From: DASRHT01 sp035650355
Lineage (GTDB): Bacteria > Chloroflexota > Ktedonobacteria > Ktedonobacterales > Ktedonobacteraceae
Direction: 5' to 3'
Length of the DNA stretch: 64,000 bases
Assembly (NCBI GenBank): GCA_035650355.1
Contig: DASRHT010000102.1
Span: 32,713-96,712 of the forward strand
Below, piece after piece: positions 26,191 through 35,030 of this stretch; the first letter of the stretch is position 1, and the number at the start of each line of letters is the position of its first letter. The notes under the pieces are model-generated. The model did not search any database. It saw only the letters and a list, made by a program, of their open reading frames with translations, and was not told where the DNA came from. The translations under genes and the position numbers were made by a program.

Positions 26191-27429
26191 CTACTCTTCA
26201 TATCGTTTGAATATCAGGCAGGTGTTATGACCACCAAAGCCCATCGAATTCGATAAAGCAACATTTACCGTTGCGTGACGAGCCTCATTCGGTACGTAAT
26301 CGAGATCGCATTCAGGGTCGGGGTTGTGGAGATTGATCGTCGGCGGAATAACCCCTGTCAGAATGGTCTGCAATGAGATGACGGCCTCGACGGCCCCCGC
26401 CGCGCCAAGCGTGTGACCAAGCATTGATTTGGTAGAGCTGATCGCCACACGATAGGCATGCTCGCCGAAGCAGTCCTTAATCGCCTGTGTTTCCGTGCGG
26501 TCGTTAGGAGGGGTTGATGTGCCATGAGCATTAATGTAATCGATCTGTTCGGGACGCAGATTTGCTTTTTGCAGCGCGCGACGCATAGCGCGCACCAATC
26601 CCGTCCCCTTAGGCGCTGGCTCGGTCACATGATAGGCATCGGCGGTACTGCCATAGCCAACCAGTTCTGCCAGGATCTGCGCGCCGCGCGCTTTAGCAAA
26701 TTCCAGGTCCTCCAGGATCAACACAGCGGACCCTTCACCCATCACGAAGCCATCACGTAGAGCATCAAAGGGACGGCTGGCTCCCTGAGGATCATCGTTG
26801 CGCCGTGAGAGGGCATGCATATTATCGAAAGCGGCCATTGCGATGGGCGTAATTGCCTTCTCGGCGCCGCCCGCAATCATTACTTTGGCATCACCGCGGC
26901 GGATCGTCTCCCATGCTTCACCAATAGTATTGCCGCTGGTCGCACAGGCTGAGACCGCGGCCCAGTTGGGTCCTCTGGCTCCGGTTAGAATCGAGATCAC
27001 GCCGGGAGCGCCATCAACGATCATCATGCTAATAAAAAATGGGCTGATGCGGCCTGGCCCCTTTTCATAGAGCACCTTGAACTGTTCGTGCAGTGTTGTG
27101 AGACCACCAATACCACTACCAACGTAGACGCCCACATCATCTGCAATATCGTCTGTGATCTGCAAATTCGCCTGTTGGATAGCTTGCTTCGTGGTAGCAA
27201 TGGCGAGATGTTCATAGGGATCGTTGCGCCGTATCTCTTTGGAGTCCATATAGAGTGCGGGATCAAAATCCTTGATCTGGGCGCCAAAGTGAACGCGGAA
27301 CTGGCTGGTATCGTACGACGTAATCTCGTTCACTCCAGACTTTCCCTGGCACAGCGCCTCCCATGTGGTTGCAAGGTCGTTGCCCAACGAGGTAACCAGT
27401 CCCAATCCGGTTACAACTACGCGAGACAT
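26191..27429 (-). CDS. fabF: 3-oxoacyl-ACP synthase II
   Basis: The 412-residue condensing enzyme elongates acyl-ACP with malonyl-ACP. The triad is visible: Cys in VSACATSGNTIGEAW, His in NAHGTSTPPNDRTE and His in KSMLGHTLGAAGAVEA. The length is standard for FabF. AGGAGG is well spaced before the ATG. Lying between accC and accB ties malonyl-CoA supply to its consumption. Confidence 0.95.
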   Translation of the reverse strand: MSRVVVTGLGLVTSLGNDLATTWEALCQGKSGVNEITSYDTSQFRVHFGAQIKDFDPALYMDSKEIRRNDPYEHLAIATTKQAIQQANLQITDDIADDVGVYVGSGIGGLTTLHEQFKVLYEKGPGRISPFFISMMIVDGAPGVISILTGARGPNWAAVSACATSGNTIGEAWETIRRGDAKVMIAGGAEKAITPIAMAAFDNMHALSRRNDDPQGASRPFDALRDGFVMGEGSAVLILEDLEFAKARGAQILAELVGYGSTADAYHVTEPAPKGTGLVRAMRRALQKANLRPEQIDYINAHGTSTPPNDRTETQAIKDCFGEHAYRVAISSTKSMLGHTLGAAGAVEAVISLQTILTGVIPPTINLHNPDPECDLDYVPNEARHATVNVALSNSMGFGGHNTCLIFKRYEE

Positions 27430-27498
27430 AAAGTCACCTCCTGATATCCTTCAAATGCCTACGTTTTATTTGATATATTCAGCGTGTCCAGTCATCGT

Positions 27499-28848
27499 CT
27501 ACACACCCAGAGCCGCAGCTTCTTCCTGTATAAAGCGCGTATAGGTATCGCCGCTGACGAAACCGGGATGCTTGAGCAGACGCTGGTGGAACGGTATCGT
27601 CGTCGTGATCCCTTCAATGACATACTCATCCAGCGCGCGCTGCATGCGCGAGATGGCCTCGTCGCGATTATCAGCCCAGACAATGAGCTTGGACAGTAGC
27701 GAATCGTAATGCGGCGGAACCTCGTAGCCGGAGAAAAGGTGACTATCCACCCGCACACCAGGCCCACCCGGCGGCAAATATTGCTCTATCCTGCCGGTCT
27801 GGGGCCGGAAATCGGCTTCGGAATCCTCCGCAGTGATGCGACACTCGATGGCATGACCTCGCAATTGGATGTCCTGCTGGCGAAGCCGCAAGGGCAGGTT
27901 AGCCGCGATCCGTATCTGCTCTTTAACAAGGTCAAGCCCGGTAACCATCTCTGTCACAGGATGCTCGACTTGCAAGCGCGTGTTCATCTCCATAAAATAA
28001 TAGCGATTCTGCTCATCCACCAGAAATTCGAGCGTGCCCGCGTTACGATAGCCCACCGCCTGCACCGCCTGGATTGCCTTCATGCCGATTTCATTCGCCA
28101 GTTTACGCGATAACAACGGGCTGGGCGATTCCTCCAGCACCTTCTGGTTGCGACGCTGGCAGGAGCAATTGCGCTCCCCCAGATGCAGACCATTGCCATA
28201 ATTGTCAACCAGCACCTGAATCTCAATATGGCGTGCGCGTTCCACATAGCGTTCGAGATAGATGCCATCATCACGAAAAGCCTCGCGTACTTCATTTTGC
28301 GCCACAGTAAAAACACGTTCAAATTCTTCCTGGCTCCTCACCAGGCGAATACCACGCCCCCCGCCTCCGGCCACCGCTTTGAGCATCAGCGGAAAGCCGA
28401 CTTCTCCGGCAACTTCCTGCGCCTCGGCCAATGTGCGTAAAACGGGTGTGCCTGAGAGAGTTGGCAACCCCGCCTTCTCCATTGCTTCGCGAGCCGAGAC
28501 CTTATCACCCATCACCGACATAACCTTATCGGAGGGACCAATAAAAGTAATATTGACATCTTTACAGATTTCGGCGAAGCTGGTATTCTCGGAGAGGAAG
28601 CCATACCCCGGATGAATGGCTTCCGCGTTAGAAATAAGGGCGGCGCTAATAATATTGGGAATATTTAAATAACTTTTCCCGCTGGACCCCGGTCCGATAC
28701 ATATGCGTTCATCGGCCATGCGTACCGGGAGCGAGTTGCGATCAGCTTCCGAGTGGGCAATCACGCTGCGAATACCCATCTCGCGGCAAGCCCGAATGAC
28801 GCGCAACGCGATTTCACCACGATTGGCAATCAAAATCCTACTAAACAT
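27499..28848 (-). CDS. accC: Biotin carboxylase subunit of acetyl-CoA carboxylase
   Basis: The 449-residue ATP-grasp enzyme carboxylates biotin on AccB. It starts MFSRILIANRGEIALRVIRA. It has the glycine-rich lid KAVAGGGGRGIRLV, ERNCSCQRRNQKVLEESPSP and FMEMNTRLQVEHPVTEMVTG, all typical. It is the first gene of the operon. The region upstream holds a repeat unit (28990-29156), and no strong ribosome site is seen before the ATG. Confidence 0.95.
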   Translation of the reverse strand: MFSRILIANRGEIALRVIRACREMGIRSVIAHSEADRNSLPVRMADERICIGPGSSGKSYLNIPNIISAALISNAEAIHPGYGFLSENTSFAEICKDVNITFIGPSDKVMSVMGDKVSAREAMEKAGLPTLSGTPVLRTLAEAQEVAGEVGFPLMLKAVAGGGGRGIRLVRSQEEFERVFTVAQNEVREAFRDDGIYLERYVERARHIEIQVLVDNYGNGLHLGERNCSCQRRNQKVLEESPSPLLSRKLANEIGMKAIQAVQAVGYRNAGTLEFLVDEQNRYYFMEMNTRLQVEHPVTEMVTGLDLVKEQIRIAANLPLRLRQQDIQLRGHAIECRITAEDSEADFRPQTGRIEQYLPPGGPGVRVDSHLFSGYEVPPHYDSLLSKLIVWADNRDEAISRMQRALDEYVIEGITTTIPFHQRLLKHPGFVSGDTYTRFIQEEAAALGV

Positions 28849-28989
28849 TATTTTCTAGGCAAAGCTAGTGCCTTGCTATACTCCTCTCGCCATCTGCCCT
28901 TATGAGGGGTGTTGTTACGCAAATTATATCACAATGGTAAAGACGCAGAAGATAATTTATTAGAGACTTCCTCTGTGGGTTCAGCACCA

Positions 28990-29156
28990 CAGGGTTTCTC
29001 AAACGTCGTCGCAGGCTCTGACTGCTCGCGCCTTCGGTGCTCACTGGAAGAGGAAGGTGCCAGGGGTGGGCCACGGCCCACCCCTGGCACCTTCCTCTTC
29101 AGAACGGCTCGCTTGCGAGCCGTTTTGCATAAAAAGACCACGTTTGAGAAGCCCTG
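28990..29156. mobile_element. R4 MITE-like element with terminal inverted repeats
   Basis: The left end CAGGGTTTCTCAAACGT (28990 on) and the reverse of the right end CAGGGCTTCTCAAACGT (to 29156) match at 19 of 21 bases. Inside lies a perfect 26-bp palindrome (29047-29072 with 29075-29100, two-base centre), then an AACGGCTCGC/GCGAGCCGTT hairpin. It has no coding capacity. The gene-free gap 28849-29385 is mostly this unit. A second unit of like design is at 41613-41767 and a solo end at 17945-17999. Mobilisation by a transposase elsewhere is an inference. Confidence 0.7.
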
Positions 29157-29385
29157 GTCGGCCTCACGGGGCTGTTTACTGTTCAGAAAAAAGCGGGGCT
29201 GTCAGGGGCAGCCGCCCCTGACCGGAGCGCGAGGGGTCCTCGCCTCCTCTTCCCCTCCCCCCGCCGCAGGCGGGAACAAGGGAAAATTAAATAGTTCTGG
29301 GCCTCATAACTCAGTAGAGTTTACACGCGTTTCCAGGTATAATAGCAGTTAATTATTATTATCTTTAATGAAGGAGAAAAAATAT

Positions 29386-30432
29386 ATGCTCTGCCCCTCT
29401 TGTGGAACACAGCTTCCTTCAGAAGCAAGCTTCTGTTCTAATTGTGGCACCACTATAAACACTAACGAATCGTTGCGCGATGAACCTCTGATCCTGTATG
29501 CAAGCCAGCAACCACCTGTGCCTCCTCCGAACGCAGCGCCACTTCCTTATCCTCCCTATCCATACGCAACACCGCCACAGGTGGACTATCCTGCTCCAGG
29601 GCCGCAACCAGCGCCGCCGCCACCAAGAAAGAGTAGAGCGGGTCTTACTATTGGCATTGTGATAGTACTGTTTGTCCTTATTGGCGCCAGCGGCTGCGTT
29701 TACTTTGGCATGGCTTTTGGAAATCTTATGACAACAACCGTAAACAACGTTGATGCCACAGCCACTGTTGATAGCGCCAGTCCGACCCCGATAACCGACA
29801 ACACCACGCCAACCCCGACGGTGCCGCTCTCCACGCAACCAAATCCCTATGCCCCGTTTACTGGCAATGTCGTACTGGACGATCCGATGAGCGACAACTC
29901 GCGGGGAAACCAGTGGATCGAAGGAAGCGCCACGGGAAGCTGCCAGTTTACCGGCAACGCCTATCATGTTACTATACCAGGAACTGCCGACCCGATCACA
30001 GAAAGCTGTCCCGCCAATAACACCAGCTTTAGCAACCTTGCTTTTCAAGTAGAAATGACGATTATCAAAGGTCACGCCGGTGGCATCACTTTTCGCAATA
30101 TAAAGAAGTCGCAGTCTTATTACTTTTATATCACCGTTACTGGTAACTATGGCCTCACCGTTTTTTCGTTAAGCAGCAGCGATCAGTCAGTTGGCAACAC
30201 CTTAACAAGCGGCTTTAGCGCGGCAATTCATGCGGGGCCGGGTCAGACCAATCTGCTCGCAGCAGTGGCGCACGGTAACACTATCGATCTTTACGTCAAT
30301 AAGACGCAAGTTGGCAGTGTGATTGATAGCACTTATACCACCGGTCGCATTGGCGTGGCCGCTCATATAACGGCCAGTACCCGCATTGATACCGATGTGA
30401 TGTTTAAGAACGCCAGGGTATGGGAGCTATAG
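29386..30432 (+). CDS. Zinc-ribbon, single-TM protein with lectin-like outer domain
   Basis: The 348-residue protein starts MLCPSCGTQLPSEASFCSNC, a four-Cys zinc ribbon. A proline-rich cytoplasmic stretch (about 40-85), a transmembrane helix (about 90-115) and a Thr/Pro linker follow, then a beta-sandwich domain of the concanavalin type (GGITFRNIKKSQSYYFYITV ... DLYVNKTQVGSVIDSTYTTG). AAGGAG stands eight bases before the ATG at 29386; an ATG at 29368 overlaps that site. The layout suggests an anchored surface protein. It is comparable to the 39880-41163 gene in having a zinc ribbon and one TM. Confidence 0.7.
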   Translation: MLCPSCGTQLPSEASFCSNCGTTINTNESLRDEPLILYASQQPPVPPPNAAPLPYPPYPYATPPQVDYPAPGPQPAPPPPRKSRAGLTIGIVIVLFVLIGASGCVYFGMAFGNLMTTTVNNVDATATVDSASPTPITDNTTPTPTVPLSTQPNPYAPFTGNVVLDDPMSDNSRGNQWIEGSATGSCQFTGNAYHVTIPGTADPITESCPANNTSFSNLAFQVEMTIIKGHAGGITFRNIKKSQSYYFYITVTGNYGLTVFSLSSSDQSVGNTLTSGFSAAIHAGPGQTNLLAAVAHGNTIDLYVNKTQVGSVIDSTYTTGRIGVAAHITASTRIDTDVMFKNARVWEL

Positions 30433-30470
30433 AATCTCAAGATGTTCCATGTGAAACACAAGAGTTTAGA

Positions 30471-31778
30471 TTACTCATTCCCGCTCCCCATGAATCCTGC
30501 CAGTTGCAAGGCAAGATCATGGGGGATAATGTTGTATTTCAGCTTCAGGGCGATGATTCGCGTCACAGAGGCATCAATCTGGCTCATAGCAATCTGCCCG
30601 TTCTGGACCGCCTGACGCAGGCCGAAAAGCATCGTTTGCGTCTCGGCCAGGCCACGGGGACCGAGCAGTAAGTCTATACCAGCTTTGACCGCCATCACTG
30701 CTGCTTGAGACAGGGTGTAGGTATTGCTGATGCCGCCCATCCAGAGCGTATCGCTAATAATGACGCCTTTGAAATTAAGAGTGTCACGCAACAGCCTGGT
30801 GACGACATTGGGCGAGAGAGAAGTGGGCAGGTTCGGATCGAGTTGCGGGTTGAGGATGTGCGTCACCATCACCATAGGCACGATCCCCTCGTTAATCATC
30901 GTACGATATGGTACAAGATCGACAGCGTTTAGCGTGGCAAGGCTGCGATTCATCGTGGGGAGAGCGAAGTGCGGGTCAAGATTGGCGCTGCCCAGGCCCG
31001 GAAAGTGTTTCAGGCAGCCGACGATGCCGCCATCGGTTAACCCTTTGAGGTAGGCCCGTCCCATGTTAGTGACCAGTGTGGCATCGCTGCCAAAGGTGCG
31101 CTGGGGCAGGCCGGGATTTTTAGGATTGGTCAAAACATCGACAATCGGCATAAAATTGACGTTCAGTCCCAACCCCGTCAGGTCGCTGGCAGCACTATGC
31201 CCTGCCGCGTAAGCCTTTTGCGGATCATTAGTCGCGCCGATAGCGGCTTCGGATGGGCGCTCGCCGGTGATAAGGCGCAGCTCGTTGACGATCCCACCCT
31301 CGTAATCGGTACTGATAAAGAGGGGAACGTGCGCTTTACTTTGCATCGCTTTATTCAGGGCAATCAATTGATCGCGCGTCTGAGCATTGCCGTTTTTATT
31401 CTCAATCAACACACCGCTAATATTATCACCCTGGATCATCTGCTGGAGATCATTATTGAAGGTGCCGGTATAAAATTCGGAAATGACCATCTGCCCAAGC
31501 TTTTGATCGAGCGTTAGATTATGCACCATACGAGCCACCAGCACATCATCGGAGGGTGGCGGCTGGGTCGGTACGGCGGTGGGAGATACGGACCGCGTGG
31601 CGGTGGGAGGTATGGCAGATGTGGTCGTTGATGAGCAGCTTGTGATGATAAAGAGCAGCCCGCAAAAGAAAGCGATCAATCGCGATGGGTGGCTACGGAC
31701 AACCGCATGCCCGGCTTCTCGTTTTTTATCATTAGTGGGAAATACATCCCGTCCAATTTTACCCATATCGTTCACCAT
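30471..31778 (-). CDS. Glycoside hydrolase family 3 lipoprotein (NagZ-like)
   Basis: The 435-residue protein has a lipobox ITSC near residue 41, so it is probably lipid-anchored outside the membrane. The GH3 core has KLGQMVISEFYTG, FISTDYEGGIVNEL, LKHFPGLGSANLDPH (the usual KHFPGHG..D.H, with His replaced by Leu) and the nucleophile Asp in VIISDTLWMGGI. NagZ-type enzymes cut beta-N-acetylglucosamine links. ATG 31778 follows GAGG at good spacing; the frame is open to 31853. It converges with the zinc-ribbon gene, 38 bases apart. Confidence 0.85.
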   Translation of the reverse strand: MVNDMGKIGRDVFPTNDKKREAGHAVVRSHPSRLIAFFCGLLFIITSCSSTTTSAIPPTATRSVSPTAVPTQPPPSDDVLVARMVHNLTLDQKLGQMVISEFYTGTFNNDLQQMIQGDNISGVLIENKNGNAQTRDQLIALNKAMQSKAHVPLFISTDYEGGIVNELRLITGERPSEAAIGATNDPQKAYAAGHSAASDLTGLGLNVNFMPIVDVLTNPKNPGLPQRTFGSDATLVTNMGRAYLKGLTDGGIVGCLKHFPGLGSANLDPHFALPTMNRSLATLNAVDLVPYRTMINEGIVPMVMVTHILNPQLDPNLPTSLSPNVVTRLLRDTLNFKGVIISDTLWMGGISNTYTLSQAAVMAVKAGIDLLLGPRGLAETQTMLFGLRQAVQNGQIAMSQIDASVTRIIALKLKYNIIPHDLALQLAGFMGSGNE

Positions 31779-31900
31779 TTTCCCATACCTCAGGCAATCT
31801 ATCCTGGTTCGTCGTATTTTCGGCAAAATAAAGTACACCCCTACATCATACAACGATGTATGAGGGGTAGAGGTGCAAATTGTCGCTTTTTAGCTAAAAG

Positions 31901-33649
31901 TCATGCCGTTTTCGTCTGTGCTATCACTTCCAGCCCCAGTTGCTTGATTGCATTCTCCCGTAAAACGAACTTCTGGACTTTGCCGCTAGCTGTGAGGGGA
32001 AAGCTATCAACAAACTGGAAGTAGCGCGGGACCTTCTGGTGGCTAATCTGGCCTTTGCAGTAGGCGCGGAGTTCCTCTTCACTCAACTCTGCTCCCGTCT
32101 CAAGACGCACTACGGCCAGCAGTTCCTCGCCAAAGAACCTGTCAGGCACCCCCAGTACATGTACATCAGCCACTTTGGGATGACGCACCAGGAATTCCTC
32201 TATTTCACGGGGAAAGATATTCTCGCCACCGCGAATGACCATCTCTTTGAGACGCCCCACAATATTCACGTAGCCGCGAGCGTCCATCGTCGCCAGATCG
32301 CCGGTATGCAGCCAGCCTTCGCTATCAACCGTCTCAGCAGTTTTTTCGGGCATCTTATAATAGCCCTTCATCACAAGATAGCCCCGGCAACAGAGTTCGC
32401 CACGTTCCCCACAGGGTACTGTCTTGCCTGTGGCGGGATCGACAACCTTTGTCTCAACATGTCCCAGCGGGACACCCACCGTTGCCGACTTTAACTCAAA
32501 CGGATCGTCAGCAAGCGTCAATGTTATTGCTGCGCTGGCCTCCGTTTGTCCAAAGACGATGGCAACGTCGGCGCCCATCAGCTTCTTCACCTGTTCCATC
32601 AAATAGACCGGCACTGGCGCGCCTCCACTGATGACCGCTCGCAAGGACGAGAGATCGAAGCGCGAAAACTCTGGATGCTGCGTCATCGCGAAAAGCATTG
32701 TAGGAACTGCGCCATAGGTTGTACAATGCTCGGTACTGATGACCTGTAGTACTTTGCGGGCGTCGAAGGCAATTAATGGATGCAGGGTTGCGCCGGGATA
32801 GAGTGAGCCAAGCACCCCCAGAACGCAGCCACCCACATGGAAGAATGGCATGGCCGAGCAGCCCCGGTCGCCCTGTTTTGTGCCCCATTGATGGGCAAAG
32901 CCTGCCGCATTATTCAGAATGCTGTGATGCGAGAGCACAACGCCTTTGGGAAAGCCTGTCGTACCCGATGTGTACTGCATCATCGCTGCATCCCCCGGTT
33001 TGACCGCCGCCTGTCGTTCGCGCAAAGCCTCGCCGCTGACAGTTGCGCCTCCCGCGACCATCTCATAGAAGAAGTGAGGCCGCCAGCCGCCGTTTTCCTG
33101 CGTATCAGTAGGGACTGCGCCAAGCAGGCAGACGTAGCGTAAATATGGCAAATGTTCGCCTGTCACCTCGCCATTGTTTTTGCCAGGAGTAATCAGGGAG
33201 CTGACGGTCTCCAGGCAATTGTGATCGCGTACACGGTTCATAAAGAATAAGGCTGAAACGTCACCTTGCTTCAGTACATACTCCAGTTCGGCAACCCAGT
33301 AAGCTGGATTGATCGTAACCAGGACCAGGCCAGCTTTGGCAGCCGCCATCTGCAAGAGCAACCATTCGGGCAGATTGATTGCCCAGACAGCGATATGCTC
33401 CCCTTTTTGCAGTCCCAGTGCCATCAGTCCGCGTGCAACATCATTAGCGCGGTCACGATAATCCTGGTAGGTCCAGCGAAAGTCGAGCGCGCTGCCGAAC
33501 TCGGGGTAGCAGGAATAGACCACCGCTTCCTGCGTGGGGATCTCCGTGGCCCGCTGGTCTAGCAGGTCGCCAATAGTTGTTTCAAGGAGCGGGAAATCGG
33601 CAGTTTCTTCAGCTAACCAGTGGGACAGGCCATCATTCGTCATGCCCAT
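31901..33649 (-). CDS. Acyl-CoA synthetase (AMP-forming)
   Basis: This 582-residue ANL enzyme activates fatty acids, probably medium or long chain. It shows YTSGTTGFPKGVVLSHHS, FGQTEASAAITL, GWLHTGDLATMDARGYV and GRLKEMVIRGGENIFPREIE, and the C-terminal lysine region LTASGKVQKFVLRE. GGAGGG precedes the ATG at 33649; an upstream in-frame ATG at 33694 lacks a site. It is divergent from two MaoC-type genes, a setting that suggests fatty-acid metabolism. Confidence 0.9.
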   Translation of the reverse strand: MGMTNDGLSHWLAEETADFPLLETTIGDLLDQRATEIPTQEAVVYSCYPEFGSALDFRWTYQDYRDRANDVARGLMALGLQKGEHIAVWAINLPEWLLLQMAAAKAGLVLVTINPAYWVAELEYVLKQGDVSALFFMNRVRDHNCLETVSSLITPGKNNGEVTGEHLPYLRYVCLLGAVPTDTQENGGWRPHFFYEMVAGGATVSGEALRERQAAVKPGDAAMMQYTSGTTGFPKGVVLSHHSILNNAAGFAHQWGTKQGDRGCSAMPFFHVGGCVLGVLGSLYPGATLHPLIAFDARKVLQVISTEHCTTYGAVPTMLFAMTQHPEFSRFDLSSLRAVISGGAPVPVYLMEQVKKLMGADVAIVFGQTEASAAITLTLADDPFELKSATVGVPLGHVETKVVDPATGKTVPCGERGELCCRGYLVMKGYYKMPEKTAETVDSEGWLHTGDLATMDARGYVNIVGRLKEMVIRGGENIFPREIEEFLVRHPKVADVHVLGVPDRFFGEELLAVVRLETGAELSEEELRAYCKGQISHQKVPRYFQFVDSFPLTASGKVQKFVLRENAIKQLGLEVIAQTKTA

Positions 33650-33877
33650 AGTAAACCCTCCGTGAAAAAAAGAAAGAAGGGACACGCTATCCATTCAGAT
33701 GCATGACCGAATCAATAAAACGACAGGGACGATTGAAATGTTACATAATTATTGCTCTAGCTTACCGTTCTATCAGGTGTACTGTCAAGCATTATCATAA
33801 GTCGTTCCCTTGACAAGGCTATGCCTCAGGTCAGATACTGATGGCACGATAAGCCTCCAGGCATCATAAATATATCT

Positions 33878-33945
33878 GGTAGGGGCTGTGCCTTGCGCCT
33901 GCCCTGCGAATGCTCCAAGGGCAGGCGCAAGGCACAGCCCCTACC
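33878..33945. repeat. Perfect 28-bp inverted repeat containing R1 motif
   Basis: Arms 33878-33905 and 33918-33945 are exactly complementary around a 12-base loop. The left arm holds GTAGGGGCTGTGCCTTGCGC then CTGCCCT, an R1 unit, and the right arm is its mirror, so two R1 units face each other. The element lies 30 bases before the first MaoC gene; the rest of the 33650-33975 gap shows nothing notable. Confidence 0.85.
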
Positions 33946-33975
33946 GGTCATAGAGACGTGCGAAGGAGTACTTTA

Positions 33976-34428
33976 ATGTTTGACACAAGTAAGATCGGCC
34001 AGAGCTTTCCTCCCTTCACTATTGAGGTTGAGCGTTGCAAAATCCACGAACTGGCCCTTGCCATTGGTGACGATAACCCTATTTATCATAGCCGGGAAGC
34101 GGCGCAGGCCGCCGGGTACAAGGATGTGCCGCTCTCTCCTACGGCACCGACCATGTTCTCTTTCTGGGGCAATACGCGCCTGGGCAGTCAGCTTATGAGC
34201 GTTGGCATCCAGGTCATGCGCATTCTGCATGGCGAAGAGGAGTACGAGTATCTCGGCCCGGTCTATCCCGGCGATACGCTGACAGGCGTGACCACGATCA
34301 TCGAAGGTAAATCGCGCCAGGGGAGGGATGGCTCCTCGATGGACATTCTCACCACTGAGACACGCTATACCAACCAGCACGACCAGGCAGTATTGAATGC
34401 CAGGACAACGATTGTGGTGCGCGGCTAA
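33976..34428 (+). CDS. MaoC-like dehydratase, N-terminal type (HadA-like)
   Basis: The 150-residue hotdog-fold protein resembles the FAS1/HadA type that lacks the full hydratase motif: ALAIGDDNPIYHSREAAQAA, SPTAPTMFSFWGN and YLGPVYPGDTLTG. It probably pairs with the next gene as a heterodimer that dehydrates 3-hydroxyacyl thioesters. AAGGAG stands eight bases before the ATG. The gap to its partner is 35 bases. Confidence 0.8.
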   Translation: MFDTSKIGQSFPPFTIEVERCKIHELALAIGDDNPIYHSREAAQAAGYKDVPLSPTAPTMFSFWGNTRLGSQLMSVGIQVMRILHGEEEYEYLGPVYPGDTLTGVTTIIEGKSRQGRDGSSMDILTTETRYTNQHDQAVLNARTTIVVRG

Positions 34429-34463
34429 CAGCGCCGTACTCAGGTATGATAAGGAGATATGTT

Positions 34464-34913
34464 ATGACAACCCACGCTCAGCCTCAATCCAAACTCTACT
34501 TCGAAGATGTACAGGTTGGGGATACCATTCCCAAATTGATTACATCGCCCGTGACGCATCTGCAACTGGTACGGTACGCGGGCGCATCGGGTGATTTCAA
34601 TCCGCTGCATACCGATCCTAAAATTGGCGAGATGATCGGCACCGGCGGCATTATCGCACATGGTATGCTCATTATGGGCTTCGTCGGACGGTTGGTGAGC
34701 GATTATGTCGGGCCTGCTGCGCTCCGTAAATTTGGCGTGCGCTTCAAAGGGATGACGCACCTTGATGATGTCATCACCTGCACAGGCACCATTACCGAAA
34801 AATACGAGGTCGATGGCGAAGCGCGCATCGCGGGCAAAGTGCAGGCTGAGGACCAGAACGGCGATCTAAAGGTAGCAGGTACGTTTGTCGCCGCGCTCCC
34901 GAAGCGTTCGTAA
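34464..34913 (+). CDS. MaoC-like hydratase/dehydratase (HadB-like)
   Basis: This 149-residue hotdog protein carries the catalytic hydratase motif ASGDFNPLHTDPKIGEMIGT and GGIIAHGMLIMGF. It should be the active subunit beside the HadA-like neighbour, acting on (R)-3-hydroxyacyl-CoA or ACP. AAGGAG before ATG 34464 fixes the start; an ATG at 34446 has no such site. The order A-B mirrors mycobacterial hadAB; a link to fatty-acid synthesis is an inference. Confidence 0.85.
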   Translation: MTTHAQPQSKLYFEDVQVGDTIPKLITSPVTHLQLVRYAGASGDFNPLHTDPKIGEMIGTGGIIAHGMLIMGFVGRLVSDYVGPAALRKFGVRFKGMTHLDDVITCTGTITEKYEVDGEARIAGKVQAEDQNGDLKVAGTFVAALPKRS

Positions 34914-35030
34914 AGCCTGGCCTTTAGCCAATAGTCATAGAGCATAATTGAATATGGTCAACCTGGTCGCTGCGAAGGGAAACGACGAGGGGCGCGCGCG
35001 TTCTCTTTTTTATGGTAAAATACCCTCAAG

